Source of the DNA: Guadua angustifolia
Taxonomy: Eukaryota > Streptophyta > Magnoliopsida > Poales > Poaceae
Assembly: GCA_036346375.1 (NCBI GenBank)
Contig: CM070515.1
Span: forward strand, 7,090,423-7,154,422
Length of the DNA: 64,000 nt
Direction: 5' to 3'
Made by a program: the position numbers and the translations under genes. Below the pieces are notes generated by a model that saw nothing but the letters and a program-made list of their open reading frames with translations, ran no database searches and was not told the DNA's origin. Below, piece by piece: positions 10,761 through 23,000 of this stretch; the stretch's first letter is position 1; each line of letters starts with the position of its first letter.

Positions 10761-12640
10761 CACTTTTGAAGTATGTTTTTGGAGAAGACTATAATCATTT
10801 AATGATTTGTAAAGCTATGTTATAAGCAATTAAACATTAACCTTCTGCGATGTATTTGCAATTTATTACTAATTAGGGATATGCATGGTTCTATTCTATT
10901 TTACTAAGATCATTTCTAGAAATCTACCTAATAAGATATTGCTAATTCTTGGTCGATGTGCAATTTTATTAATTTCACTACTTAGGATAGTATGAGGTTG
11001 TATGAATATTATTGGGACAATCGTCTGTAATTTCGAACTGTTTGCTTCAAACTCTTTATTGGGACATTTGCATGTTTTTAAAATTATTTTGTTTTGTAAA
11101 TATTTTCCCCAATTTTCCAGACATGTCTATGTTTTATGATTATTTTAGACTTTTCTTTATTTATTTTATGAATGTATCTTCAATTTTGTGATTTTCGGAA
11201 ATTATCTCTTTTACTTTTTTTGGATTTTTTCCCTTTTTGATGTTCATTTCTCTTTCATTTTCCTTCATTTCAACGCTAGGTGGGCTGCCAACCAAAAGAA
11301 AATGTCTATGTGGACTGTAGCAGTATGTTGAGGAAATGGGTGGAAACAGTTTGAAACCTATATGAGGGAAATGGGTTGGGTTGGATGGAAATGTCATGCG
11401 TGTTGGGTTGAGTTGGAAACTGTGTTACTTCATTGTGGATTTGGGTTGGGTTTGTGCCCATTAGCAGGCCTAATTATGCACGAATCATATAGCTGCATAT
11501 CCCTATTCTTACTTCATTAGTTACTCTTTTCCAAAATATATACATGCACATGTACCTTTGTTTCATATCAAGCAATGTATTGATTATGTGTATAGTAAAT
11601 TTATCTTAGTAGTTTAAATGGTATTAGAGTACTTCAAGTATACACTGATGCACCATGAGCGATCTACCTTGAACATATTTTCCCTCACATACCAGCTATC
11701 CCACTAAACTATGTCTTCTATCTCTTCTCACCACAACAACTTTTTTTGCTTTAACTTGCAATAGCAAGTCCAATTCTGGATTGACCCCTCCTAGTATCTA
11801 TCCCTTTTAATGATATACTTTACCATATAGTTATCTTATACTTCTCTCTAATTATTGCTAAATATTGACCATTGTGACATCAACACACATACTATGCAAC
11901 CGTCATTGATCCCTACCAGGGACACCCATCACGCTCTCTTTGGTGACCTTGAACCTATTCCCTACAGTTACACCATTTCTACTCCGAGCAATTTGCTCAT
12001 TAGCCTATGTACGCCCGTGCTTCTATTTGTACGAATGCATGCACATGCATGTGTAATGTTATAAATGCTCAATGTCCTCTTTTCCAGTGTAGGTCGCTCC
12101 TCTCCTTCGATGTTGACAAACTCAATACTATGGCTTTCTCACTAACACAAAATCTCCCATCTTCATTGACGGTGGTATGTCTGCTTTAGTTGATGTCTAA
12201 TGATATGAAGAATCTCCTTGCCATCGTTTGTGACGTCGTGCACTCACTAGGAATGGCACATTCCTAGCTACCCAATGGTCTCGTATCATCCACAACTCAT
12301 CTTCAATGCAAAGTTTCATCTTGTCTTTGCTAAGGCTTCCTTATTATTGAGCTTCTTTGGCCACTAACTTCTTCAACAATGTTGGCACTCAACACTCATC
12401 GTCGTAGCACTTTGCTCCTTCTACTCTAGCCTTTCTCTTCAACAATTCTAGTGAGGAACACGACATTGTCCTCGTTGAATGGCAAAGGTGAGCAACATGA
12501 CATTGTCCTCATGTCTGATGTCGTTGCCTCGACTTTTTCGTTCCCTATGGCCAATGTCTTCATATAAGAAAGAATGACACCATTGCACTCTTGTGGTCTT
12601 TTCTAACACCATTGCTACCTTGATGAGTGGGAGGACTACA
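10760..12640. other. Intergenic, no gene seen
   Basis: AT-rich with short ORFs and no recognised domain. Confidence 0.35.
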
Positions 12641-13535
12641 ATTCAAGAATACTGTAATGAATGACAGTGCAGGCGTTGAATGGGAGTATGGCGAGAATGA
12701 GGTATAGTTGGGGGCAATTTACAAAAGTAAGTAGGAGGTACAGGAGGCTGTGAAGGAATGGACAGTTGTAATGCAGAGAAATTTAATGTTGTTAAGTCAG
12801 CACCATGGGTTTATGATGTTAGGTGCAAGATGGCGAGATGAAGGGGTGCCCATGACGTGTTCATGTGTACCAGTCTAAGTGGGATACTATTTGAAAGTGC
12901 TCTATAGTAGTTTTACATACATGTGTGATCACAGAGTCTATGCAATCGTATAGAAATATCTCTTTAGGCTTTGTTGCAAACGTAATGTATGGAGAGACCA
13001 TTGGCAACCTAGATCTCGAGCCTCGTTCTATTATATTTGCAATACAGTAGAGATTTCGATATACTATAAGTTGTGTGAAGACTTAGAAGGTGAAGTAGAA
13101 AGCCCTTGAAGCTAGATTCGGTACATATGAAGACTCATACTAGAATCTGCCCAGCATGCTTCAAGCCATTCAAGGGAAGAATCCTAGGACAGTTGTGGAT
13201 ATTTTCGAGCAGCCCTCGCAGCGCTTCCCAGGAAAGATGGTTCTGAAGAAAGCATTTTTGGCATTCGGTGCATGCATCAATGCATTAAGACATTGCTGAC
13301 GCTTTGCGTGGACGACACATTCTTAACTAAGAAGTACAAGGGGCAGAATTTGACTGCCATTGGAGTAGATGACAATAATCAGGTTCTTTCCATCAAGCAG
13401 GCTTTTGTGGAGAGTGAGAACACAAATAGTTGGCTTTGGTTTTTAAGGAACATGAAGGTCGAAATTGTTGGGCACCGACCTCGGGTTTGCGTAGTACATG
13501 ATTGTCACCCTGGGTTGTTGAAGGAAATTCTGTAA
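12640..13535 (+). pseudogene. Mutator-like (MULE) transposase pseudogene
   Basis: Degraded MudrA-type transposase. An N-terminal DNA-binding-like segment (EVQEAVKEWTVVMQR, about 12735) is followed by a central region (LEARFGTYEDSY, LPSMLQAIQGKNPRTVVDIF, FPGKMVLKKAFLAFGACI near 13110-13280). Then comes the start of the DDE domain, open from 13272: LCVDDTFLTKKYKGQNLTAI, GVDDNNQVL, FVESENTNSWLWFLRNMK, VCVVHDCHPGLLKEIL. The first catalytic aspartate (VDDTFL) and the second (VHDCH) are visible. Stops and frame changes break the upstream part, and the C-terminal SWIM zinc-finger part was not seen. No terminal inverted repeats were identified. Confidence 0.75.
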
Positions 13536-13659
13536 TTACAGCAAGGTGAAGACGAGCTGACGCTACCCCCTACTCTATCAACCTTGCACCGACTACACAC
13601 TGCCTATCAAATCACCAGCCACCCAGGCAGTACTACTTCGGTAGCCCAACTTCTACTCC

Positions 13660-14443
13660 ATTGCAATGACAGATAGAGGAGACATCTCAAGCCATGGGAG
13701 GGGTAGATGGGGAAGAAGGGGTCAGACCACACCTTGAGACATCAACCCTTCATGTTTTCAAGGCTACAACCCTTAAATCGAGGTCCTTCAAATCTACAGT
13801 CTCCAAGACTCCGATCCTCGCTAACCCAGATCTTCCATTCGAACAAGGGACTACTACAACCCTAAAAATCTAATCCACAACGGCCTCTCACTCCGCCCCC
13901 TGAAGTGGCCGATATGCAAGCACGACCTCGACGCCATTTGTGCAGGTTTGCGATGAGTCCAATACCAACCCAAGATGTTATTTCTGCAGATGCCCTCTAT
14001 TCATAGTAACCGCTACAACTCTTATATACCATTTGGAGTATGTTTCGCTATATAACACATACTCTTACTTGTAGGCTGAGGATTGCAAATTCATTGGATA
14101 GGTGGATGAACCGTTTCCCTTAGATGTCGAATGTTACATCTATAAATTGCTGATACGCCTTGATGAAATGGGAGAGGAGCTCACCAAGGTTAAGAACGAG
14201 AACGAACAGTTCTGTAGGCAAAATTTGAAGCTTTATACCCAAAACAGCAACCTACATCGTCAAAAGTTCACGAAGAGGAATAATGAGGAGGTCATCCACC
14301 TCGGTAGCAATTACCACACTTACTACTATGGCAATGTCAACTGCAGTTGTGCTTGTTACTACCATAACGAGCAGTACCGTCCACGCCATCCTAACGACCA
14401 ACATTTCCTATGGGTGTCGTACGGTTACCCATTTGAGTCTTAA
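13660..14443 (+). pseudogene. GRF zinc-finger-like ORF with coiled coil, probably TE-associated
   Basis: Degraded upstream part with PLKWPICKHDLDAICAGLR and a CRCPLF-like segment, separated by an intron-like gap from DCKFIGxVDEPFP. This resembles the zf-GRF pattern (C, C, G, then F-C-W). The clean ORF 14102-14443 begins VDEPFPLDVECYIYKLLIRL, continues through a coiled-coil stretch (EELTKVKNENEQFCRQNLKL) and ends in a Cys/His/Tyr-rich tail. Such short GRF proteins are frequent beside plant transposons. Stops precede the ORF. Identity is an inference from the motif. Confidence 0.45.
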
Positions 14444-14639
14444 TATTCTTCGCTCATAAAGCGTAATCCATCCCACCCTTTTACAATTCCAAAATGTACA
14501 CTTATATTGTACTTTTATCCAAGTTCGTAATCTCTCTCTGCCGCCATTTGTATTGTTCAAACTACCAACGCGGATATGAGCACCGAACCAAACTGTATAA
14601 ACAAAACTGTATACGCAATGTAATCCCTCCATTTATTAT

Positions 14640-15060
14640 GAAATAGTATATTTCATTCATTCCGTTATGTTCAAACATTACACATGCAATGACTTTACCA
14701 ATTCTGATAATAACATCATTGGATGTGATATCAAAGTCCAACCTACTTTACCACATAGAACATACAACCCTGCTTCCCTCTATATCGCCATTTTGACTGG
14801 CGTCAAAACTTTGTTGTCACTTAAACTAGAGACATATTTATGTTACCATTTTAAAAGGCGACAGAGTTCTGTTGCTAATCAAAATGGCAACAGAGATCTT
14901 ATGCAGTGTTCGCATCATAAAATTGTCATTCTAAATGGTGATGAACTTTGTTGCTGTTCAGAACAGCGACAGTTTTTCGGCTTATTAATTTTATATATTT
15001 TTTATGTATTATTTTTAAAAAAAATCGGTCACTTTCTTACCCGTTGCTTCGCATTACTTA
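14640..15060. other. Intergenic with possible CACTA-like subterminal repeats
   Basis: Between 14800 and 14980, variants of GGCGACAGAGTTCTGTTGC recur in both orientations. This is reminiscent of a CACTA terminus, but no CACTA end or target duplication was found. Confidence 0.3.
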
Positions 15061-15501
15061 GGCCATTCACAATGCAAGTTTCATGAGAGTTTCACTCTCA
15101 TTAAATGAGATGCCACATAGGCAAAGGTGGTGATATGGCAACAAATTTATGAGGAGAGAGGAGAGTTGAGTTTCATGGAGATGAAACCTGGTGTACTGTG
15201 ATTCTAAGTCTTTGAAACTGGGATGAAACCCCACTGAGAGTGATTTGTTTCATCTCCACACCTTTTCTGGATCCCGTGTGGCCATATTGTAATGTGCTAA
15301 ATATAATTGCAAGTGGCTACACAATTTATGTGGCATAGTTGATCACAACACTATACAACAATTAAATGTTATGTCATGCCTATGAAACTGCAAAATGAAA
15401 CTGTGCATTGAGAGAGGTTGTTTCATTCATCAACCCAAACATCTAAATATGACGTGGCACTATTAGAAACCGTGTAACGAAACTCTCCACTGTGAATGGC
15501 C
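15061..15501. mobile_element. Tourist-like (PIF/Harbinger) MITE, 441 bp, in the SPL promoter
   Basis: The ends are GGCCATTCACAATGCAAG and, reverse-complemented, GGCCATTCACAGTGGAGAG. A TTA target duplication flanks it (15058-15060 and 15502-15504). It has no coding capacity. It lies about 650 bp upstream of the SPL start codon. Confidence 0.85.
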
Positions 15502-15504
15502 TTA

Positions 15505-16155
15505 TGTGCACAAATCTCCAGTTCCCCACAGCGAGCGGCGACAGGAACTGGATGCACGTGCCATCGCTGAGCTCTTGGTTTCCCAAGACAAGTATGTCCC
15601 GCTGTTCCGAGCCATGCCATCGCTGTCATGACTGAGTCACGACCGAAGCTGCCAGGAGAAGAAAAGGAGGCCCTGACTGACGGTGCGGAATGTACTATAT
15701 GCCGGTCTTGCCTCCCCAGGATACTTCGCCCCGCGTTCGCGCAACTCTCACGCTCCACCTCCTCCGCCGCCTCCTCTGTTCCACTTCCGCCGCTGCAAAG
15801 TCCAAGATCGGGGACAGATGCTGCTTCGGTGCTTCCTTACCCTGCCCAATTCTTCACTTTGACTTGTTCTCTCATCATCTCATGAGTGAGTACTTTCTTC
15901 CCCTCTCTCTCTCTCTCTTTTTCCCTCAATCTTTTCTAACCTATCTTTCTTTCAGCGCGTTCTTTGTCACTTGATTTGTTTTTTTTTTCCTCATCTCAAG
16001 ATTGGTTCCAATATAGAAAGATAGTTTTGGTGTGGTGATATGTGTGTGTTTAATCCTGTTGCGCTGATGCATTTTTAGTCTGGGTTGTAGTTGAATTACG
16101 AGATCTTTGTGCGCTTGTGCTAAGAACAGGAGGATCAAGAAAGGTAAGAAGGTAA
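15505..16155 (+). promoter_or_regulatory. Promoter and 5' leader of the SPL gene
   Basis: GC-rich stretch at 15520-15880 followed by CT-rich leader-like sequence to the ATG at 16156. A donor-like GTGAGTA at 15886 and pyrimidine tracts near 15970 suggest a 5' UTR intron. The start of transcription is not resolved. Confidence 0.4.
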
Positions 16156-19100
16156 ATGGAAGCCAGGATGAAGAAGAAGAGCCTCGAGTGGGATCTGAAC
16201 GATTGGAGATGGGATGGCAACCTGTTCCTGGCCACGCCGTCGAATGCCATCGCTCCGTCGGGATGCAGCAACAGGGAATTGGGCCGAGCTGAGAGGGAGA
16301 TTGATTTTGGTTTTGTTGACAAGAGGAGGAGAGTCGCACCGGAGGATGACCGTGAGGAGTGCAGCGATGTTGCAACTACAAATGGAGATCATGGCAGAAT
16401 GGTTATTCAGAGAGGGCAGAGCAGCGAAGAAGAGAGACATAGAAAAGGTGCCTGCTCTAGTTCTTCTCCATCTTGCCAAGTTGACGGCTGCCAGGCAGAT
16501 CTCACCAACGCTAGGGACTATCATAAGAGGCACAAGGTGTGTGAAGGACATACCAAGTCGGGTGCGGTTCGTATCAAAAACATAGAACATCGATTCTGTC
16601 AGCAGTGTAGCAGGTTAGTCAGCAATTTTTTTTGTGGAATTAACATTGCTGATCAAGTTGCTTGTACCTTGAGCATTGCTTAGTTTAGTACTTTCGTGCT
16701 CTTGATATCATCATATTTTATCTAATTTAAGGGGAACGACTGCTGTGCAATCATGCTTCCCGTGCAATCACCGTGCAATCCAACTAAGAAAAGTTTCAAA
16801 AAATTCTGAAAAAAATCATGGATGTACATCTCATCTTACCCCATCTACATATAAAATTTCATGATCAAATTCGTCCTATGCTAGAAGTTACAAAAAAAAC
16901 AAATTTGGGGTGCATTTGAACTATTCAAGTTTGTCAGAAATTTGTCTTTTTTGTAACTTCTAGCATAGGACGAATTTGATCATGAAATTTTATATGTAGA
17001 TAAGGTAAGATGAGATGTACATCCATGATTTTTTTTCAGAATTTTTTGAAACTTTTCTTAGTTGGATTGCACGGTGATTGCACGGGAAGCATGATTGCAC
17101 AGCAGTCGTTCCCTAATTTAAGTGCCTTCATCCGGATCTGTTCTCTGGTCACAATATCATTCTTTGATTATCTGATTATATTACTCTCTCTTGATCTACA
17201 TACTAGAATGTATCCTTTTGCTATGGGAGCAAAAAAGAAAGCTATTATTTTGAAATAAATCATGAACAATTGAATATGGGTATAAACCTCTTCTTACCTT
17301 TGTACTCCCTCCAATAAAACCTATGTGATGTCCTAAAATTTGTGCAGTCAAACTATTTTAACTTTGATCAACAGTATCGTTATTAATACTAGTAAGTGTT
17401 TGTGCATTGCAACAGAAAAACATTTTTAATCAAATCATGCAACATATTTACGAAAATAAAATTGCACTATTAAGTTTTCATGAGGAGGGAGATGTGGGGA
17501 ATGGCCTAGTCGGTGGGAGCGGGTGTGAATAGATAGAGAGAGATGCGGTTGGTTTCCTTTCTATTCGCGAGAGGTTGGGAGAGCATCTCGCATTTCACGG
17601 CCCATATGTCGGCGCGCTACTTTTTTTAGAGAGGAGAGGGAGGACGGACGACCACTACCAACTTGTATTTATATATTAGTAAAGATATAGATCAGCTATA
17701 TGGAAATGACAGTACTATTTGTCTCTAAAAATACTTCCTAATATTATAATTTTGTCAGGTTTGACAAATATATTACAATAAAAATTGGTGGTCAAAAGTT
17801 ATGTTTTGGGGACCTTGTCAATGCCTAAAACCTCACTTATATGTGACTGGGGGTATCATAATTACAACTTACAAGAAATGAAGAAGTTAAAAAGAAAGTA
17901 GTTGCTTGAATAGTAGTTAAAGTGATGATTTTAATTAATGATTGACATTTGTGGAAGGTCAGCCATGATCAATGTTGTATCTAATCAGCAGCTAAAGGCC
18001 CACTTGATGATGTGGCATAACAGAGTTTCACCTCTGCGTATTTAGAAACAAGAACATATTGATGATTTTTGGATAATTCAATGGCATGGCCGGGGTGGTG
18101 AGTCTGGTGACAATGGAATTCATAATTGTCAACCATGATACTAAATGAGAAAATTGGTTATTTGCCACTTTAAAGATTGACCCTTTGAATTATGATGCCA
18201 CTTGAGCTAATGATATATGGGACCATCTGAGTCAATGAAATGTGGATCCAGTGGCAAATTTGCGAAGCCACATATTTGAAGTGGCAAATACCCAAATCAC
18301 TCTACTAAATTCGAGGTGTATGTCAAAACGAGGAGACATGAGTGTAACAGAAATTCAGATTTTCACATGCTGAAAAATATTTTCCATATCTTTTCATTTA
18401 GTCATGAGCTGAAATAAAAGGAATTAGTTGGCGCGCCTTGTCAGGTTTCACCTTCTTCAAGAATTCGATGAAGAGAAGAAGAGCTGCCGCTCACGTTTAG
18501 CAAGACATAATGGAAGGAGGAGGAAAGTCCCAGCCCAGGCAGGTGTGGCTGGGAATTCCTTGAATGAAAACCAGTCCTTAACCAACACCTTACTCCTGTT
18601 GTTGAAACAACTTTCGGGGCTAGATTGTAAGCTGCTCGAATTCTATGAACAATTTTATATACAGAGATATTTCAATCCATATGCAATCCAGCCATGGTCA
18701 TGCTAACTGCATTGTTATGTTGGTGGCAGCTGGTAGCTCAATTGAGCAAATCAATGGTCCCAATTATTTGGTTAATCTTTTGAAGAACCTTTCTGCTATT
18801 GCTGGAACACAGGCATATCAAGATATCCTAAAGACTGCTAATTCTGCTGCAATAACATCAAATGCTGGTAGCTATGTTGCAAATGGCTTTACCATACATG
18901 AGCCGACTAGACCAACAATTCCTGTAGGCACTGAATCGTTAGCAGGTAAAACTCTTGATTGCCTGCTGCTGTTGCACAAGGCAAATAAGTATGACATCTT
19001 TGAAATAAAATGATGTGTGCATGGCTTAACATGTGTTGTCAGAAGGCCCTCCAGATAAAAGATGTGTGCAGAATTTTGATTTGAATGATGATTACGTCGA

Positions 19101-21876
19101 AGAAGATGAGGTACATTATTTAGGTTTATTCTTTTAGCTGTCTTGCTGATGTTTAATTCTGACTTAAGCTGCAGTATACCTGATGCCCATAACATTTCCA
19201 GAGCCGAACAGATAAAATTGTCTTTAAGCTCTTTGGGAAAGAGCCGAAGGATTTTCCTATTGATCTACGTGCACAGGTCATTTACCATATTGCAAACTGG
19301 AATAATGTTTCTCTTAACAATGTAATCCTTGAGAAGATATTGAGTTTCTCATGCTGCTTTAGTCTTTGATCAAATTTGTTTCGATTTATAGATCCTAGAC
19401 TGGTTGTCACATTACCCAAGTGATATGGAAAGCTATATTAGGCCTGGTTGTGTCATTCTAACTATCTACCTTCGTCTCCCTAATTGGATGTGGGATAAGG
19501 TATCTTTATACAAACAGTGCTCTAGATATGCATATCTCTTCTCTATGATGAATAAACAGCATACTAATGCAAAATCTAAAGGATAAAGAAGCATACTTCT
19601 TATTTACTGTTAATTTTCTTTGTCTGATTTTGTCTAAAGCTTGATGCTGATCCAGCTCCTTGGATAGAAAAGCTTATTAGCATATCCATTGATAGCTTCT
19701 GGAGAAAAGGATGGGTGTATGCTAGGGTGCAGGACCACCTGACATTGAGTTGCAATGGTTTGTTCTCCTTATTTGGAATACTTATTTTGATCTCATTCAT
19801 CCCTGTTCCTTATAGATTTTATTTTCATATTCTCGAGCACCAACTTCTTATCTTTTGTTGTTTCCCATGTTTTGGCAGGTAGGCTTATGTTAGTGTCTCC
19901 CTGGCAACCTGTAATAGGTGACAAGCATCAGATATTAAGTGTAACCCCTATTGCAGTTGCTTGTTCTTCAACAGCAAATTTCTCAGTGAAAGGTTTCAAC
20001 ATAGTTCAACCAACCACAAAGTAGGTATTTTGTGACATTTAATAGTCTTCACTGGCCCAAATTTTTTTAACTGATATAATGTTGGTATTTATTCCAGATT
20101 ACTTTGTATATTTGGTGGGAAATATTTAATCCAAGAAGCAACACAGATTCTACTTGATAATACTACGATGCAGCAAGGCCCTCAATGTCTAACCTTCTCG
20201 TGCTCCTTTCCTAGTACAAGTGGAAGAGGGTTCATAGAGGTGCATGCTATGATTGTTTCTTTATATGTGTGCTCATTTTCCTTTTTACATTACTGAATTT
20301 CTCGATTCATTTTCCAGGTTGAAGATTGTGATCAAAGCAGCCTTTCCTTTCCCTTTGTCATTGCTGAAGAATCTATATGTTCTGAGATTCGAATGTTGGA
20401 GCATGAATTGAATTTAACTGCATTTGCTGACACCATGGAAGGAAGAGAGGATCTGATGGCTTCTCGCAACCAAGCCTTAAAGTTTTTACAAGAAATCGGT
20501 TGGCTTCTCCAAAGGTGCCACAAACAAGCTACATCTGAGACACCACAATATTGTACTGAGGGTTTTCCTGTTAAAAGATTTAGATGGCTGCTATCCTTTG
20601 CGATTGATCAGGAATGGTGTGCTGTTGTAAAGAAGCTTCTGGACACCTTGTTCCAGGGTAATATTGATCTAGATGTCCCCTCGCCAGTTGAATTTGCCCT
20701 GGGAGAAGATTTAATTTTCACTGCTGTCAACAAGCGGTCAAAGCCTTTGGTTGACTTTCTATTAAGATACAAAACAAATTTTGTACCGGTGGACAGTGGA
20801 ACCGTGGCTCCAGTTCGGTTCTTGTTTACACCTGACATAACTGGTCCGTCAAATATTACACCTCTTCATATTGCAGCCACAATCAGTGATGCTGCTGGTG
20901 TTTTAGATGCTTTAACTGATGATCCTCAGCAGGTACTTTAAACTCTCATGGAGAATGTATTTACATTATTCTTACCTGTCTTAGCTTCCTTCCTCTTATG
21001 AAAACTGCACAATTACACTCAAAGCAGCTTAAAATTTATGATTCCTAGTGTACCTCTATTGGGAATAATAGTAAACCAACGTTTAGTTCAAGAACCTAAT
21101 TCTGCATGTGAAACATTTTCATCTGAAGCCACGGTCCCGCACAAATTTATTTTCTATATCTCATTAAAAAAACCAAAAGGAATTTTGTCAAAACTTAGTT
21201 TGTGTGATAGTCAAGTCCTGAAGGTTAGATAACCGTTTTGTGAGTGTTGAGTAGATCGTGTAGAGGTATATTGTATCACATCAGAGTTCTACATGAAGTG
21301 TTGGATCAAAGATGGTTTGGTTTACCTTCAACCTTTTCGTTTACTTGGGAATTTTTCGCAAACAAGAAAACTAGGGCTACTTTTGGCTTCTACCTGCAAT
21401 TTTTCTGCCTTTTTGTTTTGATTTTGAACTCTGCCTAAATGTCACAGCTGGGAATCAATGCATGGAAGAATGCTCGTGATGCTACTGGCTTCACTCCAGA
21501 GGATTACGCTCGGAAGAGAGACCACATATCCTACATTCAGATGGTTCAGAACAAAATTGACAGCAGGTTACCCAACGCCCATGTGTCTGTTGCGATGCCC
21601 AGCACTGATATCAGTGTAAAGCATGCGAGTCCATTGAGGTCTGATCAAACCACATTTGATGTGCAAAAGGGCCAACAGAGCGGCAAGCGACCACTCAGCT
21701 GCAGACAGTACCGTCCCCATTCAAACAGGTTTTTGTCGAACAGGCCTGCGGTGCTCTCCATGCTATCCATTGCCACTGTTTGTGTCTGTGTAGGACTGAT
21801 CATGCAGAGCCCACCGCACGTTAGCGGTATGAGGGGTCCTTTCCTCTGGAATTCCTTGCTTTCAGGCCCCAAGTGA
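16156..21876 (+). CDS. SPL1: SQUAMOSA promoter-binding-like (SBP-box) transcription factor, SPL1 type
   Basis: DNA-binding transcription factor of the plant-specific SBP family, nuclear, recognising GTAC cores. I assembled 11 GT-AG exons: 16156-16613, 18445-18626, 18730-18945, 19043-19110, 19202-19276, 19392-19499, 19640-19757, 19879-20020, 20098-20239, 20318-20932 and 21448-21876, giving 2,553 nt and 850 aa, close to the rice SPL1 length as I recall it. The SBP domain spans about residues 107-181: [29 protein letters not shown] (end of exon 1) and [19 protein letters not shown], then the bipartite NGRRRKVP. Intron 1 splits the domain between CSR and FH, as is usual. The C-terminal half has an ankyrin-like segment ([28 protein letters not shown]). 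A hydrophobic stretch near 809-827 ([19 protein letters not shown]) could be a membrane segment. I noticed no miR156 target site, as expected for the long SPL1/12 class. Intron 1 (1,831 bp) holds a hairpin MITE. Confidence 0.92.
16732..17113. mobile_element. Mutator-type hairpin MITE in SPL intron 1, 382 bp
   Basis: Almost the whole element is an inverted repeat: GGGAACGACTGCTGTGCAAT at one end and its complement at the other, with arms of roughly 170 bp around a short loop near 16920. A 9-bp target duplication TAATTTAAG flanks it (16723-16731 and 17114-17122), typical of Mutator-like elements. A sister copy lies at 48736-49099. Confidence 0.9.
17310..17780. repeat. Stowaway-like debris with a nested insertion in SPL intron 1
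   Basis: CTCCCTCC followed by a GTCAAACTATTTTAACTTTG-type core, interrupted at about 17390-17695 by an unrelated segment, and then a matching tail. This is the typical look of a Stowaway MITE with a later insertion. Exact ends were not fixed. Confidence 0.4.
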
Positions 21877-22990
21877 TAAGACTGCCAAGCGCCTACAAAT
21901 GCAGTTCAATTGTGCCAGTGTATACATTGACGATGCTTGCGCTCAGAGTGATATGTCGGTTCTTGTAACATAGACTTTTTAGACTTCAGACCAAAGTGCA
22001 ATTCTGTTTGTTGAACAAGCTATGGAATGCCGAACGGCCAAACTAGAAACTGCATTGCATAACTTGCTGTGATTGTGTGTGTGTGAGAGAGAGAGGGGGG
22101 GGGGGGGGGGTTCAAACGAGCTATAGCTGATGATTCGGTTATGTCCAACGGGAGTAGCTGCTTCCAAATACTCTGTTTACTGTTCATTGAGTAATAGTCC
22201 TACTGACACTATCACAAAGAAGAAAACTAAATATGTATAGCAATGCTACAATGGTTTGGATCATATTGAAATTCAATCGAGGTGATGGCCGGCCGATGAT
22301 AGCTCAGAGTTTAAAACTTGCTTTTTGGAAAATTGCTGCAATTGCCTAGCTTAATTTTTTAGAAAATTATACATGTTCACAGCAAAATCGTTAAGATCTA
22401 GGTCGAGTAGCATGGTAGGCAACAAAATTCTCACTTCTTCCGATAACTTTAATTCCATTTTTATGAGAAAGGATCTTGTTAGTAATATCGCCAGCTGACA
22501 AATGACATCGATTTCTTAGGAATCACAGTGGCTCCAAACTAACTACCAGTAATCTGACTAAGACACGCTAGTCTTAGTCGCTTGCCAAACCAACACCTAA
22601 CGCGGAAGGAAAAGAGACGTTGCAATCAGAAAAGGTCACCTGTTTTCTCAGAAGAAGCAAGTCACCAGCCGTGCCTTGGCAAAAGCCATACACGCAAGAG
22701 TACTAAGCGTAATAGAATTGTTCTGCACAACAGTCGAAAACCAAAAGGCAGACAGTTTCATTTCTTAGGTAGTTTCAATCTTTTCTTCACCATTACATGA
22801 GCAGACAAAACACAAGCAGCACACCCACGGTACAAGCTCCTTTCACAAATAAACACTAGGCATAAAACCTTACACAATGTCTTCTTGAGCAGTGTATACT
22901 AAATTGCGAGATTGCTTGTTGTGATTGCAGATTAAGATCAGAGACAACAACACAGTGTGGTAGATAAATGTTGCAAAATGGAGCTGGCTG
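21877..22990. other. SPL 3' region, intergenic, and 3' UTR of SAM synthetase
   Basis: Two convergent genes end here. No further ORF with a recognisable domain. A microsatellite of GT, GA and 16 G lies at 22077-22110. Confidence 0.5.
22077..22110 (+). repeat. Compound microsatellite ending in a run of 16 G
   Basis: GTGTGTGTGAGAGAGAGA followed by 16 consecutive G (22095-22110). It lies about 200 bp past the SPL stop codon. A very similar GA plus 16 G tract occurs at 34867-34891. Confidence 0.85.
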
Positions 22991-23000
22991 CAAGCTTTTC

